DNA of 64,000 bases, from positions 49,949,411 through 50,013,410 of the forward strand of contig NC_091930.1 of NCBI RefSeq assembly GCF_041260155.1, in the 5' to 3' direction. This document shows positions 48,023 through 60,449 of this stretch, piece by piece. Numbering within the stretch: the stretch's first letter is position 1; every line of letters begins with the position of its first letter. Position numbers and translations under genes: made by a program. The stretch is from Ptychodera flava (Eukaryota > Hemichordata > Enteropneusta > Ptychoderidae). The notes below the pieces were generated by a model, which was given only the letters and a program-made list of their open reading frames with translations, made no database searches and was not told the DNA's origin.

Positions 48023-48634
48023 CTAATTAGGAAGTCAAAAATCAATATGCAAATAAGCAACTAACTTTCATGCAACACCCTAATATCTTTCATGGCTGAT
48101 AAATCCTTGTGTGATAAATATTTGTAGCAAATCTCATCCAATTCTGTTCAGCTGTTCTCAATGTATGTATGTTTTTTCTAAAATCATTAATTATGCAAAT
48201 GAGCAACCACAACCACAACCACAAAAAACCAAACAATTCTTGTTATTTAATATTTGAAGCTATGAACGATATTTGATTTAAATCTGTTCACCGTTCTTGA
48301 GATATTGTATACAGACAAATAGAGACACACAGAGAGAGACATAGCTAAACCATAAGCGCACGTGTGATACAAATGAGCTAAAAAGGAAAATATAAATTAC
48401 ACTGACAGATACTTATAAACTTAATATAAAACTCAGATAAACGATTGTTCCAAAATTTTTTTAAACTTCACACTTTAAATTGACCTGTTCACACGGAACA
48501 AACTCCACTTGTGTCAAGAGATAATTCTCCATTCAAAATACCAGTTAAACATGGAGTGATTCTCAAGTTTTGGCAGTAAAAGAATAGAAATGCAGACAGA
48601 CATTTATCCATGCATGCATGTTTGTATGCGTGCA

Positions 48635-48639
<5 letters not shown>

Positions 48640-48668
<29 letters not shown>

Positions 48669-49024
48669 CATACATACATACATACATACATACATACATA
48701 CATACATACATAAATACATACATACATACGTACATACATACATACATACATACATACATACATACATACATACATACATACATACATACATACATACATA
48801 CATACATACATACATACATACATACATACATACATACATACATACATACATACATACATACATACATACATACATACATACATACATACATACATACATA
48901 CATACATACATACATACATACATACATACAAACATACATACATACATACATACATACATACATACATACATACATACATACACACATGCATACATACATA
49001 CATACATGCATGCATACATACATA
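48640..49024. repeat. (CATA)n microsatellite, ~385 bp
   Basis: Nearly pure CATA tetranucleotides; the HTYIHTYI and VCMYVCMY frames on the two strands are artefacts. It is the complement of the motif at 16766-17165. Confidence 0.97.
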
Positions 49025-49214
49025 AATACTTACATTTAAAACTAGTCTACTATTTCTTTCTATACAAACTTCACTGAGGATACCATTATACAATTCTGAT
49101 GAAACATGAGATTTTCAGTACTATGCAATACCTTAACTCCATAACTTAATAGTCAATAATTGATACTTTAAAAGTTTCTAATACTATCCCACACATATAA
49201 ACCAAAGCACACCC

Positions 49215-49334
49215 GGCCTTTGCCATGAGGAGTAAGCACTCATGTGTGTCCACCACTCTCTCTGAATACTCAGAGCTGAGTAATCAGAGAGAGTGGTGGA
49301 CACACATGAGTGCTTACTCCTCATGGCAAAGGCC
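49215..49334. repeat. perfect inverted repeat, 51 bp arms, 18 bp spacer
   Basis: GGCCTTTGCCATGAGGAGTA... at 49215-49265 is the exact complement of 49284-49334 (ending CATGGCAAAGGCC). The spacer is ATACTCAGAGCTGAGTAA. Imperfect pairing extends outward (CCAAAGCA/TGCTTTG). A transcript would fold into a long hairpin. Confidence 0.93.
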
Positions 49335-49689
49335 AGGTATGCTTTGTTTTATACATTGGATTGTATCAGAAACTTGTTATTGACTATACTTATAAACAAA
49401 CAAACAAAAAAAATAAGCAAACACATTTCTTTATTGACAAACATGAAACATGAATACATCTCTCATACATCAGTAATAAAAGGCAAACATAAACGTGCAA
49501 ATCCCTCTGACCACAAAACAATTCATTCAGAACAAAACACCAAAATTTCGCTTCATATTGCAACCTTATATTGCACAAATGTTGGTAACAGCTCTGGGTG
49601 AACCTGAAGCTGTAGATTACACCAATCTATACCAGTACACAGAACCAATGTTATGAATACTGAGTCCATACATAATCCATACATGAGTC

Positions 49690-50060
49690 ATGCTTTAAAG
49701 AGACTTTAAGATAGATCGCACTCGGGCACAGACATTCGGACTCTCAAACTTTTCTCTTCTGATATACCACATGTGAGGGTTCATTCTAAAGCTCTTGGTG
49801 AAAGAAAACTTTTCACCGGCTTAGTTTTTCGAAATTCGAAAAATTTTTATATTTTCTTCATAGAGTTAACACAGGGACGGCGGCCATTTTGAATTTCTAA
49901 TATCGGAAATCTTGGGTAATTTGTTTCTCTAGTACTAAAATTTGCACGGTGACCCCCTACTTTTATTCTTGATTTTGAAAGAGAATGATTGAAAGATTCT
50001 TTGAGGAAAGTTAGAGCCAAAGTTTAAGTCTTTCACTTTCGAGGTGCATACTAACTTAAG
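49690..50060. mobile_element. TE fragment, inverted copy of 45517-46095
   Basis: It ends at CACTTTCGAGGTGCATACTA (about 50036) and TTAAG. It shares AAAGCTCTTG, TTTTCACCGGCTTAGTTTTTC and the GGTAATTTGTTTCTCTAGTA block with the element at 45.5 kb. Non-coding. Confidence 0.65.
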
Positions 50061-51049
50061 GGAAAAGTTGGAGTAAAAAATTTCTGAACGGTAACAGTGT
50101 CATGACTGACACATAAAAATTGAACAAATATAAACTAAGAAAAAGATCATTACCGATATGTAGCATTAGTTGATTTAGCAAGTCACATTAAACATTTAAA
50201 AATGTTATTATGTTTGGTGAAATTTATTGCATTAAGAGAGAGTCTGTGAGAAAGCTATTCTTAAAATATTCTTATTGGAATTTCATCACCATTTTCATAA
50301 CTCACAATCAAGAAATCAATGGGAGGCCAAAACCACATGAAGACAACTGCCTCATAAAATATGACAAAAATGAGAAATGTGTTCCATAATGAAATAATGA
50401 AAGAAACTTTGACACAGTAAAAATTGAGAAGAAAGCAAAAAAAGGAAATACCTAAATTGGGAAAAGGTAAATGTACTACAATGACAATCCATGTGTCATA
50501 CATTAACTTTGAAATAACTATCACTTTATGATCACTTTATGATTTTCAAGGGGCATCCATTTTCCCCAAGAAAAATTGGGGGGCAGACAAGAATACCACA
50601 AACTTTAAGGGAGAACTAAGGAAAAAACACATCAATCAAAATGTTTGCCAGAAGTCCTGATCTACAAAATTACGCATGACTGTCAAAAACTATATGCTGA
50701 AAAATTTACTAATTTGCTAGCTCCTACGTGAAAAATGGTTTGATTTTCAAATAATTCTGTATGTGCATCCAGAAGATCATGTGCATCAATACTACGGTGC
50801 CAGATTATTGAAATTGACCATAGCATATGTACACAAGCAATTCGCTGTAGTTCAAGAAGTGATCTCAGTGTGTATGAATGAAGAGAACTGTTGGTAGGCT
50901 CACACATTGTGTAATGATACTAATACTTTAGAATCCCATTCGTTCTGATTTGTATGATCAAAGATTTCTCAGTGGAAGATGGAAGAAAAGGCCCAAAAGA
51001 ACAAATTAACATGTTTTGTTTCCTGTTCAATATATTGGGAGGGGGCTCA

Positions 51050-51050
<1 letters not shown>
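50061..51050. other. no gene recognised
   Basis: AT-rich, short minus-strand open frames only. Confidence 0.4.

Positions 51051-51051
<1 letters not shown>

Positions 51052-51138
<87 letters not shown>
51052..51138. repeat. (AT)n microsatellite
   Basis: About 85 bases of AT between two GGGAGGGG-rich flanks. Confidence 0.97.
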
Positions 51139-51144
<6 letters not shown>

Positions 51145-51399
51145 TGGGAGGGGCCATGGAAAAAACCCAGGAAATATGAGGGGGACCAAGGAATTCTCCA
51201 TAATTTACAGGGGGAGGGGATGGAAAATCTCACCAGGAAAATAGAAAATCTTCCAGGCCCCCTGGAAGTAAATTCTGAACACTCCCTAAAGTGGAAAGAA
51301 ATGAACCACATGTTACCATGTAATGGTACTCAGAGCTGTGTGGTTTTGGTCACAAATGTCAGCTGCCAGTAATTAGAGTAATGAAGAATGGCATGTCTG

Positions 51400-51705
51400 T
51401 GGTTGTGAGTGTCTTCATCAGATTATCCATCACTATCAGTGTCAAACCTGGCAACTGCCATTCATTCTGTTGTCACTGTCATCAGAGTCTGTGAGAGTTT
51501 GAACTCTTGATTCAATGTCAAAAGTTGTCCAGAATATCTATCAGGATCACCATCAGTTTCTAAACTGGCAGCTAGCTGCCATTGTAGGTATGTCATCATC
51601 ATCAATACTGCCCTCACAGTCCAAGTAGAATTCCACTGCAGATTCATCATTACAAGTCAATCAGAATATCCATCACCATCAGTTTCAAACTGTGACAGCT
51701 GTGAT
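51400..51705. repeat. 124 bp minisatellite, left part
   Basis: About 2.5 diverged units of the repeat that continues at 57224-57545, with landmarks AATATCCATCACCATCAGTT and ATCAATACTGCCCTCACAGT. The array is interrupted by the 5.5 kb insert. Confidence 0.85.
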
Positions 51706-52689
51706 ATACCCGAATCACTACTTTCGACGAGCAGACATGTTTACATTGCATTGTGGGAAATATCGCTGACGTCATAGGGGTCATTCGTGCCAAATGTGCC
51801 GCGGCGCGGCCTCAACATACGTACGCATGCATGCAGGGTGTTTGAATATCAAAACAAACAGCGTCGATGTACCGTACTTTCATGCGCGTACAAGACAAAC
51901 GTCTGTCGACTTGTATCACGACAAAATTCCACATCTAGGGCGATATTTTTCATATATGTTATTTATTTTTTATGAAGGTAAACGTGCGGGGCAACCCCAG
52001 CCTAGCCCTAGGCCTGGTTTGAAAATAAGGCTTACGAAACACACATGATACAGAACTGACACTAACACAAACACGAGATCCATAACAGAGAAAAAGATAC
52101 AGACTATCAAAATTGTTTCTTTTAGTGATTTTTTCTTGGTTCATAACGGTTTTCAGGATACAAGAGATCCCAGCCCCGCAACCAACCCGGCCCCAAGGCA
52201 AAGTCGCCATCCGTATTAACGCATCCGGCCCACAGCAAACTCACGTCTTGGTTTGATTCCGTTGTTTATGTAACTTTTGTAATGAATGTATTATACATAT
52301 ATCGGAATTAAAAACTATTTGCTGTCGACTGTGATTTTAGCTGTAGAGAAGATCGAACCATGGATGTATTATGTCCATGTTTGGACTGTGATCATATAGT
52401 TTAGCAAGTGCCGCCTTCCATTTGCATCGACAATCTTTATCATGATACTGAACTCACACTAGCAGAGAGTGTGGTATGGTACATTCCAAGATTGGACAAA
52501 GTACAAAACTGAACTTTCAAAAGGACTACATAGTATCCAAGTTGTACAGTTAACAAAGTGTTTAATAGTGAGAATGCTACTGGAGGGTCGAGCACAGATC
52601 AGTGTTCTTCAAGAATATAGGGTCCCCTATCAAGACCAGAAATTATACTCCATAGGTAAACCCTTTTTTAAGATTTAAGAGCCTTTTCC

Positions 52690-53980
52690 GTTTGTGCAAC
52701 ACTGGAACAAGTGGAGAAATCTACCCCACTTTCCTAGAACAATAAAACTCGTTCTGTGATAAAATTTGTACAATGAAACTCATCATCTATTCCAATTCAA
52801 TACTTAAACTATGATCACTCAATCTGAATTTCGATAAAGCTCTGAGAAGAGTAAAACTTGACAAATTGTTCAGGTATTTTTTCAAAATAAAATTCAGACT
52901 TGAAAGTTCTGTACGTACATAATTTGTCACAACCTCAATTTTTCTTGTATCACTTGACATATTCTCCTTACAAGTGATCCCTGGGTATCTTCCTTTTTAT
53001 TTTCTTGTTTAACTGGGTATATGATATCACTCTTTTGAGTCGAAAACATTCATATGATTGTTACTTCCCAAAATACAAAGAATAAAATTTGCCCAAGGAG
53101 AATTTATATCTTGTTTTCTTGAAGTCGCCTGTTTCAGAATATGATCTCCTGTCAAACTATTTAACTGACACCAATATTTAATCATAGACAAATAAAGATT
53201 GATCTTCAATGGATATCTGTCCAACTTTGCTCTCATCTCATCTTCAAGTAGGGTACATTTACTCACTCTCAAGATAAATGTGTAATAAGACATACTTAAG
53301 ACTTTCAAGGTAATTATCAGTACTTGTAATTTGAAAGAATTGGTAAGATTAGAAGTATCAATACTTTTAGACAAAGTTTTGGACTCAACAACATTTCACT
53401 TAAAATTGACTTTCTGTGCTGATAAAGCTTTCATTGCTTTCTTCTTTTAAGAGTAAACTCATTCTGCTTGAATTTTACATTTGGTGTAAAAACTATACCT
53501 AATATGTATACTGATTTACAGTTTCAATTGCATTTTTCTCATATTAAAATGACTGTTTCTTTATTAAACGGTTACCTTTACTGAAAACCATTGTTTTTGG
53601 TTTTACTTAAAGATTGTAACTTATTCAAACAAATCTGTCTAGTTTTGATACTAAATCGTCAGCATATAAAATACAATTTAACTTTAGATCTTCCATATCA
53701 ACGGGAAAGAAAGAAATGTCCCAAAAAAATTCGGAAGATGGTAAAAAATATGTTAAACAATTTAGATGAAAAATTACAACCTTATTTTACCCCCCCCCCC
53801 CCCCCCCCCATGAAGAAAGAAACCAATCTGGAATTTTGATTGACGTTTTCACGTTCTAGTGAGTATTATCATACATGGAATCACAACTTTTGCATTTTTA
53901 AAAATAAACCCTTTCTGAAACAGAATCAAAGGCTTTTTTAAAATCAACAAATGCCACATAAAGGAAGGTTTGATGATTTT
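52690..53980 (-). pseudogene. decayed non-LTR retrotransposon reverse transcriptase
   Basis: On the minus strand, reading from 53980 down, the frames give FLYVAFVDFKKAFDSVS (RT block A, first catalytic Asp), GVK-stop-GCNFSSKLFNIF (block B) and LYFICADDLVSK (block C, ADD catalytic pair). These are followed by KPKTMVFSKGNR. The open 115-codon stretch at 53374-53027 includes LEDEMRAKLDRYPLKINLYL and SMIKYWCQLN, the post-RT thumb/connection typical of these elements. LSKFRLSDHSLSIELE near 52800 follows. Stops, shifts and a 19-base C run (53792-53810) interrupt it. The clade is not certain. Confidence 0.75.
53792..53810. repeat. C homopolymer
   Basis: About 19 consecutive C on the plus strand inside the dead RT, likely an expansion after inactivation or an assembly-prone site. 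Confidence 0.9.
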
Positions 53981-54051
53981 TAGGCCTTTAGCGGTGTCAT
54001 TTTATGCGTGGGGCCATCTACTCCTGCATGAAGCGGGGCAGATAAACTTAA

Positions 54052-56244
54052 GGATGTACGATCGGAAAAGTAAAAGTAATGTCAATTTTTTCAAATAGGG
54101 ATTTTTGAATACCTACATATGTGAATAGTCCAAAACTGGGAAAAAAACATGAGGTCACCGCGCTTGTTTTTTTACAAAATGACATTAAAAATTCACGGTT
54201 TTTCACAAATACACTAAAAATCAATAAAACAGGTCTTCATTTTCATATTTATATCATGATTGCATTTTTCACGTTTCACTGTAAAAGAATAAAGAAATTA
54301 TAAACCCAAGCTACTTTGAAGATTTTACTTACATTAAAATTGAGTTAAAAAGTCATCATATTTATTTTTAACCAAATTGCAACAAATATGCCCCAAATTT
54401 AGGAATGGGAGAGGGTAATTTATTAATTATTGATAGTTTCTACTAATGTCAATTTTCTCAAACTTTGCCAAATAGTAGCACTTTTTGTGAATTTCCCAAA
54501 CCACATTTTGTTTAGTAGGTCACCGTGCTCGATTTTTCACAATTTTGCAACAAAACTAACTAGGATTTACAGGTTCTGGCGATAAACCATGCTCTCCGGA
54601 TTCGTCGCACGTGGGCGCTCTTCAAATGCCGCTGACCTGCCGTGGCTACCCGCTGTGGCCCTAGTCTGGCATGCCAGACCTCGAAACCTGCGTGCGGCGC
54701 GAGCGGCGAAGCCGCGAGCAGCGAGTAACCGCAGGTTACGAGGTCTGGCTAGAACCGACGTGCTATATATACTGTCCAATAGAATGCTTCGAAAATCGGC
54801 TGGATGAAAGAGTACATCTGTTGTTTATTCATGAATGTAGGTGAGCGTCTAAAATAGCCTTTTGAATTGGACTGAATGATTGTGTCATTCATTTAGGAAT
54901 GTTTCATTCGAAGTAAACTGCCTTACGTTGACCTCAGACAGTACGGCTTCATGAAATCACGGTTACGCTATCCCCAGTAGCCATGCATGCCATGATGAAA
55001 AAAATCTGCAAAATGATCTATGCCGTCGAAGAAAGTGGTGATGGACAGCCTGAAACCGAAGCAGGAGGTAGCCATGACAGATTATCTGGACGGAGACGAC
55101 GTTTCCGTGGATTTGCCGACAAGATATGGCCAATCTCTAATTTTAAGATTGCTCCGGCCTTGCTTCAATGCTTGCGATTGCATTTTGTTGATCGTCGACA
55201 TCCTCTATGGAGTTTGCTTTTTCGTTTTGCTCCGTTCAAACGAAGCTCAGATTTTGGCCCCATTCAACTGCCGATGAGCTGGTGGTAAATGGCCTCACAA
55301 ATAAATTCTCGCCGTAGATCTTCGCTTGAGTGTTTTTTTTCGCACAGATATGTGAAACGTGGTGGACAAGTACAGTGAAAATGCGTTATGGCCGTCTGTA
55401 CGCGGTGGTCCAAAGTTATACTTTTATTAGCATAGGAAAGACAGCCCACTTTTGACGTCATCACATTCCTGAGCAGTTGGTTTCTTGCCAGACCTCGTAA
55501 CCTGCGGTTATTCGCTGCTCGCGGCTTCGCCGCTCGCGTCGCATGCAGGTTCAAGGTCTGGCACGCGAGACTACAGTGGCCCTGTCAAGGCATGGTCATG
55601 ATTTAAGCCTACCATTAAACTTTAATTAGAGGGAAATAACAGAACAAGCAAAGACTTTCAGGTTCTTCTACTTTTAGAGTCTATATATAATACAGCATAC
55701 AAAAAATCACGTAATATTTATTGCCGTAACGCTTATCGGTGGGGATTAGGTTGACTTCGCTCCAGGCTAAGTAAGTTTTCACACACTACGTGGAGCCAGG
55801 AGCCGAGGCCGTGAACTTGGCGTTTCTCCAATACACGATGACAATCGTAAAGGCAAGCCCGCAACTGACACAAGTGTCAAGATTTTCGGCTAGTTCACTC
55901 AAATCGACTATGCGACGGCCATTCTTCCATTCTCCGGTAGGTCTACTAGCGACACTATCATTGGAATTATAACCACGAATAGCAAATCAGACGTCACACT
56001 TCTGATTTACGCTGTACAGGCTACGGTCATGTTGCATTTTTTTATCTCTTTGCTGAATTCTCGTCCTTCCAGCATGTTTTGAGGCACGCTAAACATTTTC
56101 TCGGCGCGATTTTCCTTTTCCTGCAGACGACATTTTGTACAACGCAAAAACGTTCGGAACGTCACTATGCGCGCGTGGTTACTATGGATACATTTCTGCG
56201 CGGAAATCGGCGCAGTACGCTTATATTTTTCCGATCGTACATCC
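54052..56244. mobile_element. TTAA element, TIR GGATGTACGATCGGAA
   Basis: TTAA at 54048-54051 and 56245-56248 brackets GGATGTACGATCGGAAAA and its complement TTTTTCCGATCGTACATCC. It is about 2.2 kb without a transposase and carries the element at 54663-55573 within it. Confidence 0.78.
54663..55573. mobile_element. nested element whose TIRs are themselves hairpins
   Basis: The ~95 bp termini (TAGTCTGGCATGCCAGACCT... and the complement of ...AGGTCTGGCACGCGAGACTA) are inverted copies of each other. Each also folds on itself: CAGACCTCGAAACCTGC pairs with GCAGGTTACGAGGTCTG around a GCGAGCGGCGAAGCCGCGAG core. The interior includes an 85-codon plus-strand frame at 55020-55277 with a hydrophobic stretch (CDCILLIVDILYGVCFFVLL). 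I cannot assign it; it may be captured host sequence or chance. Confidence 0.72.
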
Positions 56245-56804
56245 TTAACGATTTTCAAGGGTCAAGACGTATATATACAAGCATATATAGTGCCGAAGAG
56301 CGCGAGCTGCTGGTCGGACGCTGAAAGTGGGTACCTTGTACAACGTTTCAAGTATATTTGTTGTGGAAAAATAGCATCATCGTTTCTGAGACTACGTCAT
56401 AATGTCACTGTCAAAGGTCCAAGGGACCATGATTGGGTGGCGAAATCATGCTTCATTGCGGGAAAGCCTCCAATGGGTTTGGGGTGGTAATAACAGAGAT
56501 AGGCTGGGAAATCACGGCGTCAAAAACGTATTTCATTTTGGCCAACTTGGCCTATGTGACACTGACATTACTTTCAATATTTTGCCCGATATGGGTTCAC
56601 GGTTTGACATCTGAATGCCAGTTTACAAGCGACAGAAGTAATAGTTGAAGTATGCAATGGTCTCTCGATCCATTGTCAATGTTCAAACTACATTATGTAT
56701 ATTTATATCATATCGCTCACACACATACATACATACACAGTTACGAACCGGCCGCAACGCCCGTGTTGACAATCATTGCACTGTCGTCAGTGAAGGAATG
56801 GTCA

Positions 56805-57006
56805 CACAGATGCTCGTTAGTTTGGTAGTCTGCTAAATCGATCGATTTTCGGCTCGATCTATCGATCCCGTACTCGATCTGCGCGCCACTGCAACCTAGA
56901 AACTGCTCCTTTTAGGTTGCAGTGGCGCGCAGATCGAGTACGGGATCGATAGATCGAGCCGAAAATCGATCAATTTAGCAGACTACCAAGCTAACGAGCA
57001 TCTGTG
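56805..57006. repeat. 202 bp near-perfect palindrome
   Basis: Arms of about 92 bases (CACAGATGCTCGTTAGTTTG ... CGCGCCACTGCAACCTA and complement) flank a ~17 base spacer with only two or three mismatches. ATCGAT-rich arms are unlike the surrounding AT-rich DNA. Either a foldback element or a hairpin RNA source. Confidence 0.9.
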
Positions 57007-57223
57007 AATAGTGTGAGGTCACTTTGTACGGAAATACAAGCTATAGCAAAATAGCAAGCAATAGGCAAAGTTCAGTCTGCGCGATGTGGATTGCCGGTGT
57101 GTATGTAGTGCGTCCACATGTGACGATTTGAGCGTTTTGGCACGAATGACCTCGTGACCTAAGCTTTATTTCCCACAAGTCATAGCAAACACGGCCTTTG
57201 TTTGGAAGTAGTGATTCGGGTAT

Positions 57224-57545
57224 TCTGTTGTCACCATCATCAATACTGCCCTCACAGTCCAAGTAGAATTCCACTGCATATTCACCGTTACAAGTCAATC
57301 AGAATATCCATCACCATCAGTTTCAAACTGTGACAGCTGTGATTCATTCTGTTGTCACCATCATCAATACTGCCCTCACAGTCCAAGTAGAATTCCACTG
57401 TAGATTCATCATTACAAGTCAATCAGAATATCCATCACCATCAGTTTCAAACTGTGACAGCTGTGATTCATTCTGTTGTCACCATCATCAATACTGCCCT
57501 CACAGTCCAAGTAGAATTCCACTGCAGATTCATCATTACAAGTAT
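57224..57545. repeat. 124 bp minisatellite, right part
   Basis: Units start at about 57294 and 57418 (GTCAATCAGAATATCCATCA), exactly 124 bases apart, plus a partial unit. They are nearly identical to each other. Confidence 0.9.
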
Positions 57546-59919
57546 AACTGTGAAAGATTATCCCACAGTATGCATCTTCACTGTTCTGCAATCAGATGTC
57601 CCAATCACTCTGAAAGATATCAACAACATGATGTATTATAAAGTGCATTTGCTTTTGTGAAAATAAAATCTCTAAGCAGAACAACTGTTGTTTATCCGTT
57701 TCTAACAGTAACATGTATGTCACACCAATACCTTCATAATTACTATTGTGCATATGGACGATAGTTACTTAGAGTGCAATGGTCTGCATTTAGTACATAA
57801 CAAAATTAGTTGAAGAGAGCAACAAGCTTTTCAGTTTGTATTGAATTTTTTAGCAAATGGTGAAAATTGCTTGCAGGTTCATCATACTTTACAATGTCAC
57901 AAGGAAAATACAAACTTGGAATATTTCAAAACTTCAAAGTATATCAGGCCAGCATCAATATATTCTATGATCCATAAGATTGACAATTTCAATGACAGCT
58001 GTATAATGCTCCCTTGTGATCAACACTAAGAAATTCTGGCTAAAAATAAGAATGTTGCAAAGTAATTGATATGTGCATCATGTGCAAATTTCAGGAAGTA
58101 TAATAATACCAACTGCCAGGAATAACAACACATTCTTGATGTAGACAGTATTGATACCATGTTCACATGACTCAGCAAAGTATTTATGGACTCTCTATTC
58201 CCCTTTGCTCATAACTGATATAAACTAACAAGTAAATTAGTAAGATTTGTCAGAGTGAGGAGTTGTGTACACCCCTCCACTAGTCACTGAAAATGACAAT
58301 GTAATGACAATGACAATGAAAAAATCCTAATAAAAAATACGCAAGTTGTACCGCACAATATGGAAATTAGGAAAAAGAAAATCTATGTCAAAGGTATTCC
58401 AAGTCATCACACTATAATATTGAAATGGATTATTAATTGCATGTGGGGTTAATTTTCTGTTCATTTGGTCTTCTCAAGGTTTTACTTACATGGAGGAACC
58501 AGCTTTGAAGAATATTTTTGATAGGGAACTTTAGCAGAGAAGTACATCCAATGACAGCTGATAAAGTGCTACATAATATATCACAATCACAAAATTGATA
58601 ATTTTTACTAGGTACCGTTGTGTGTTACTGGACTCATATCATTTTTCAGTGTGCTGTGTCTGTTTTAGAGTGAAAAGCAGTCCCCTGGATGATTGCTGTG
58701 TTTATCAGTTTAATCACAGTGCAGTGATGTCACTGTCACCCTTGTGTATAATATGTAGAGGCACATAAAACATCAAAGTACATGAAACACTATAAATATT
58801 AGGAAGTGCAAGTGACAACAAACAGCTTTACACAGTGTTTTGACATTCCGCATCATCCCAAGTCCTTTTGTTTCACTCAAAAAAAGCATATTTAGCTGAT
58901 TAGCATTCACTTTACATAGTTTGAATCCAACTCCTTCTTATGGTAGAGTTAGGAAATACAGGGAAATAAAGGTCAAAGGCCAGTTTTCAGCGTGTTAACA
59001 CTAGCTACATTTATATCAATGAATTGAATTCAATTGTCCACAATTCTTTCAATACATGCCTCCTACTAAACTTTATATAGTATGCAGGAAAGTAAAATCA
59101 AATGAGCTAAAATTAACAGGACAGTGAAAACAATGCTCTTGTGATTCATATCCTTCATCAAACTATCGATAATGTCCAGATACCTAAATATTAATTATGC
59201 AAATTAGTAATTAGTACAGACATAAAATTCACCATCCGGACAAACACAATAATCCTGCTATGACCTGAACAATGAAGTCATGAATGTGTAGTGTACATCA
59301 AAAAAATGAGTTTTTTTCTAATTAGCAAAATTCATTAGTTATGCAAATAAGTAACTAACGCAAAATGAAATACACTAGATAAAACAACACCACTGCAGCA
59401 AACTTCAACAATTCCACAAGTGTGTAAGTTCTCCGCCTCCATGGTGAAAATAGCCTGGAGCGACGCGATCTTACTGCAACTTAAGCAAATAAACATTTGT
59501 TATTCGACTTCAAGTTACCATATGTAAGGATACTATTTCTTTGCAAAAAAGCAAATTTGTAAGTTTATTAAATTGTGTCCTTGCTTTTAAATGTTAATAT
59601 ATCGAGAAACATAACATGTCTCTGAGGATTTCTATACTCAGTGTTCTGATCTTGGCTCATATATTATTTAAAACTTGGTAATCTAATATACGCCATAAAT
59701 TACGCAGTATTTTATCAAATTAAAAAATGATAAAAAAAGGACTCTCTGTGAATCAAAATGGCTGTGCTATCCTGCAAATTCGTATTCCAAGTAAATTCTA
59801 TGTCCAGTTTTGGAGAAAAAAGTTGATAGAAATAAAGGAATGCAGATATCGCTATAAAAATGCAAGTATTTTACCCGATAAGATCATGTATGTATGTATA
59901 TATGTATGTATATTTGCAT
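57546..59919. other. intergenic, no gene recognised
   Basis: AT-rich. Part of the region (about 59160-59390) resembles the 47.3-47.95 kb repeat family (TTAATTATGCAAATTAGTAA). No coding feature supported. Confidence 0.4.
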
Positions 59920-60037
59920 TGTTATGTAGGTCATTTCCCCCAACACTCATCATGACCTGAGTTTAATTAGTCTAGAACATTCTCAAGGTCACTGCCCTTA
60001 ATGACCTCACAACCTTGAATTCAATAAGTCATGTTTG

Positions 60038-60050
60038 GAATGTTCTGGAA
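60038..60050. promoter_or_regulatory. perfect three-unit heat-shock-element-like site in the LTR
   Basis: GAATGTTCTGGAA is GAA-nn-TTC-nn-GAA, the HSF1 trimer consensus. Near-matches are at 59975-59982 (GAACATTC) and 60110-60122 (TTCTAGATTGTTC, one base off). Confidence 0.5.
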
Positions 60051-60443
60051 ATATAATTAGTTGTGTAAGAGAGATAATTTTAGAACAGTAATTAGCATGT
60101 CAATAAAAGTTCTAGATTGTTCTTATATGCCTTATTAAAGGTAAAAGGGACGTGCACAGCTTCGAGTCAGACTTTTGGGATCGTGTCTCTTGTGTGTTAC
60201 TACATGTTTTTGGAAACCCAGCAGTAGTCATTCTCAAGACTTTCAAGACCTTCACTGCCAACGCTGGATTTACTCTGTGGACTTTGTGCAACTTCAAGCC
60301 TGCAAGCCAAAGGACTGTTCATTCATCCGACAGACTGTTACAACTCTGAGACTGGATCTTTGCCGTCCCAGCTGAGATAAGTAGTCTGTACACTTTTAAA
60401 GCTTGTACTCTATCCCTGACTTAGCAATAAGTTTAATTTTCGT

Positions 60444-60449
60444 AATAAA
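60444..60449 (+). terminator. LTR polyadenylation signal
   Basis: AATAAA about 60 bases before the LTR end, as expected for the R/U5 region of an LTR. Confidence 0.6.

Larger units (their letters stand above)
51706..57223. mobile_element. 5.5 kb insert with inverted termini, splitting the minisatellite
   Basis: The left end ATACCCGAATCACTACTT (51706) and the complement of the right end (AAGTAGTGATTCGGGTAT, ending 57223) are identical for 18 bases. Weaker inverted similarity continues for about 90 bases: TTGTGGGAAATA and GGTCATTCGTGCCAAA on both sides. The same 124 bp minisatellite lies on both outer flanks. No transposase is recognised. The interior holds a dead non-LTR RT, a TTAA element with another element inside it, and a 202 bp palindrome. 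The target duplication cannot be fixed because the target is itself repetitive. Confidence 0.7.

Noticed and set aside
48489-49093. Open frames of HTYI and CMYV repeats on both strands
   Set aside because: Read-through of the CATA microsatellite.
54567-54807. Arg/Ala-rich overlapping frames on both strands
   Set aside because: GC-rich hairpin terminus of a transposon; composition, not coding.
57041-57298. 85-codon minus-strand open frame
   Set aside because: It bridges the transposon terminus and the minisatellite; the acidic EFYLDCEGSIDD stretch is the minisatellite read in one frame.
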